DNA of 6,270 nucleotides from PALSA-505 sp035308365 (GTDB lineage Bacteria > Actinomycetota > Actinomycetes > Streptosporangiales > Streptosporangiaceae), in NCBI GenBank assembly GCA_035308365.1, contig DATGGU010000131.1, forward strand, positions 1-6,270. Reading direction: 5' to 3'. The notes under the pieces were generated by a model. The model was not told the DNA's origin, did no database searches, and saw nothing but the letters and a program-made list of their open reading frames with translations. This document shows positions 5,699-6,270 of this stretch, in pieces. Position 1 is the first letter of the stretch; every line of letters starts with the position of its first letter. Both the position numbers and the translations under genes were made by a program.

Positions 5699-5721
5699 GG
5701 CCATTCGACACCGAATCGGCC
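5699..5721 (+). terminator. Possible terminator hairpin after leuS
   Basis: GGCCATTCG (5699-5707) pairs with CGAAT plus GGCC (5712-5721) around the loop ACAC, with a single bulged C at 5717, giving nine base pairs. It lies about 147 nt after the leuS stop. No T-run follows, so the terminator role is uncertain. No stronger hairpin was found closer to the stop. Confidence 0.3.
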
Positions 5722-5764
5722 ACGGTCTGCCCTTTCACCTCCGACGGATCGCATTCCCCACCAA

Positions 5765-6086
5765 GGCGGACGAAACCCGGATCGACCCCCTCGGGTGGCG
5801 GACGAAACCCGGATCCACACCCTCAGGTGGCGGACCAACCCCGGATCGACCCCCTCGGATGGCGGACCAACCCCGGATCGACACCTGCGGATGGCGGACC
5901 AACCCCGGATCCACACCCCCTCAGATGGCGGACGAAACCCGGATCCACACCCTCAGGTGGCGGACGAAACCCCGGATCCACACCCTCGGGTGGCGGACGA
6001 AACCCGGATCCACACCCTCGGATGGCGGACGAAACCCGGATCGACACCCTCGGATGGCGGACGAAACCCGGATCGACCGCCTGGGA
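5765..6086. repeat. Tandem array of about ten 32-bp units
   Basis: The consensus unit is GGCGGACGAAACCCGG followed by ATCCACACCCTCGGGT. Copies start at 5765, 5797, 5829, 5861, 5893 (34 bp), 5927, 5959 (33 bp), 5992, 6024 and 6056 (partly degenerate at its end). Units 3-5 share GACCAACCCC in place of GACGAAACCC. The second half alternates between ATCCACACC and ATCGAC variants, and the ends vary among GGGT, AGGT, GGAT and AGAT. The ACCCTCGGGT junction can fold as a small stem. There are no unique spacers, so this is not CRISPR. Whether it binds a protein, forms RNA structure or is a neutral variable-number repeat cannot be told from the sequence. Confidence 0.92.
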
Positions 6087-6161
6087 CACCCGCCTTGATC
6101 TTGTCCCCGCTGTGCCGATGCTGGAGGGAGCATTGCGGGACCAGTTCGGCGATCCCGGCCA

Positions 6162-6167
6162 TAGTAT
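6162..6167 (+). promoter_or_regulatory. -10-like element TAGTAT before the partial gene
   Basis: TAGTAT (5 of 6 to TATAAT) lies seven bases before the ATG at 6175, so transcription would start at about 6174, giving a leaderless mRNA. No convincing -35 is seen at the usual distance. No Shine-Dalgarno sequence lies near the ATG; GGAGGGAG at 6123-6130 is too far away. Confidence 0.4.
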
Positions 6168-6174
6168 TCTGCTC

Positions 6175-6270
6175 ATGATCAATACGGGTTCGGGCGGAGA
6201 CGGCGCGGCGGGTTCGGGCGAAGACGGGGCCGTGGGGCCAGGCGAAGACGGTGCCGTGGGGCCGGGTGGA
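6175..6270 (+). CDS. N-terminus of an unidentified Gly-rich protein (partial)
   Basis: The reading frame from ATG 6175 runs open to the window edge (32 codons): MINT, then 8-residue repeats GSGGDGAA, GSGEDGAV, GPGEDGAV and a start of a fourth. Third positions are mostly G or C, in line with coding sequence. The segment is low-complexity, acidic and Gly-rich, probably a disordered N-terminal extension, so the product cannot be recognised. Other actinobacteria often carry a competence/HhH or DegV-type gene after leuS, but nothing here confirms that. The start is supported only by a TAGTAT element seven bases upstream, implying a leaderless transcript. Confidence 0.5.
   Translation, partial: MINTGSGGDGAAGSGEDGAVGPGEDGAVGPGG

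Larger units (their letters stand above)
5553..6174. other. Gene-free region after leuS, mostly tandem repeats
   Basis: I see no credible gene in this stretch. 5553-5764 is unique sequence with one modest hairpin (5699-5721). 5765-6086 is a 32-bp tandem array. 6087-6174 holds a -10-like element for the next gene. Long open frames cross the array on both strands, but only because the repeat unit contains no stop codon in any frame. Since 32 is not a multiple of three, each copy is read in a new frame, which argues against a protein. Confidence 0.75.

Noticed and set aside
5765..6086. CRISPR array
   Set aside because: Units follow each other directly with no unique spacers, and no cas gene is present.
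5618..6178. 186-codon plus-strand frame (and overlapping frames on both strands) across the 32-bp array
   Set aside because: It arises only because the repeat unit has no stop in any frame; the 32-bp period shifts the frame at each copy, and equally long frames exist on both strands.

Overview
The window is high-GC DNA from an actinobacterium. The evidence is strong G/C bias at third codon positions, a leucyl-tRNA synthetase of actinobacterial style with a KMGKS signature, a Ser/Gly-rich lipoprotein, and hairpin terminators mostly lacking U-tracts. I cannot name the genus. All genes I accept are on the plus strand.

Layout: 1-634 is a long gene-poor region with short repeats and inverted repeats and the presumed promoter of the first gene. 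635-1180 encodes a secreted lipoprotein of the COG4315/PF03640 type, a family of unknown function with a Yx[FWY]xxD motif. A 16-bp hairpin and then a 12-bp hairpin separate it from 1426-2325, which encodes a five-pass membrane protein whose C-terminal extracytoplasmic domain is a close paralogue of the lipoprotein's domain (about 60 percent identical by hand count). A perfect 15-bp hairpin at 2356-2390 closes this pair.

The best regulatory feature is upstream of leuS. A 12-codon leader ORF (MGATWLLLRMPR, 2437-2475) carries three consecutive Leu codons (CTG CTT CTT). An 11-bp hairpin overlaps its stop codon, and a textbook intrinsic terminator with a T6 run (2495-2520) follows. The leuS ATG is at 2553. 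This reads as a leucine-responsive, ribosome-mediated transcription attenuator, and the leader appears to be translated from a leaderless or nearly leaderless mRNA. leuS (2553-5552, 999 aa) is complete, with HIGH, KMGKS and editing-site motifs.

Downstream of leuS, 5553-6174 contains no gene I trust. It holds about ten tandem copies of a 32-bp unit (5765-6086). At the right edge a new Gly-rich reading frame starts at 6175, close behind a -10-like element, and runs off the window.

No defence system, CRISPR array, mobile element or RNA gene was recognised. The COG4315 pair looks like one cell-surface module held in the membrane in two ways, and leuS looks independently controlled by its own leader.
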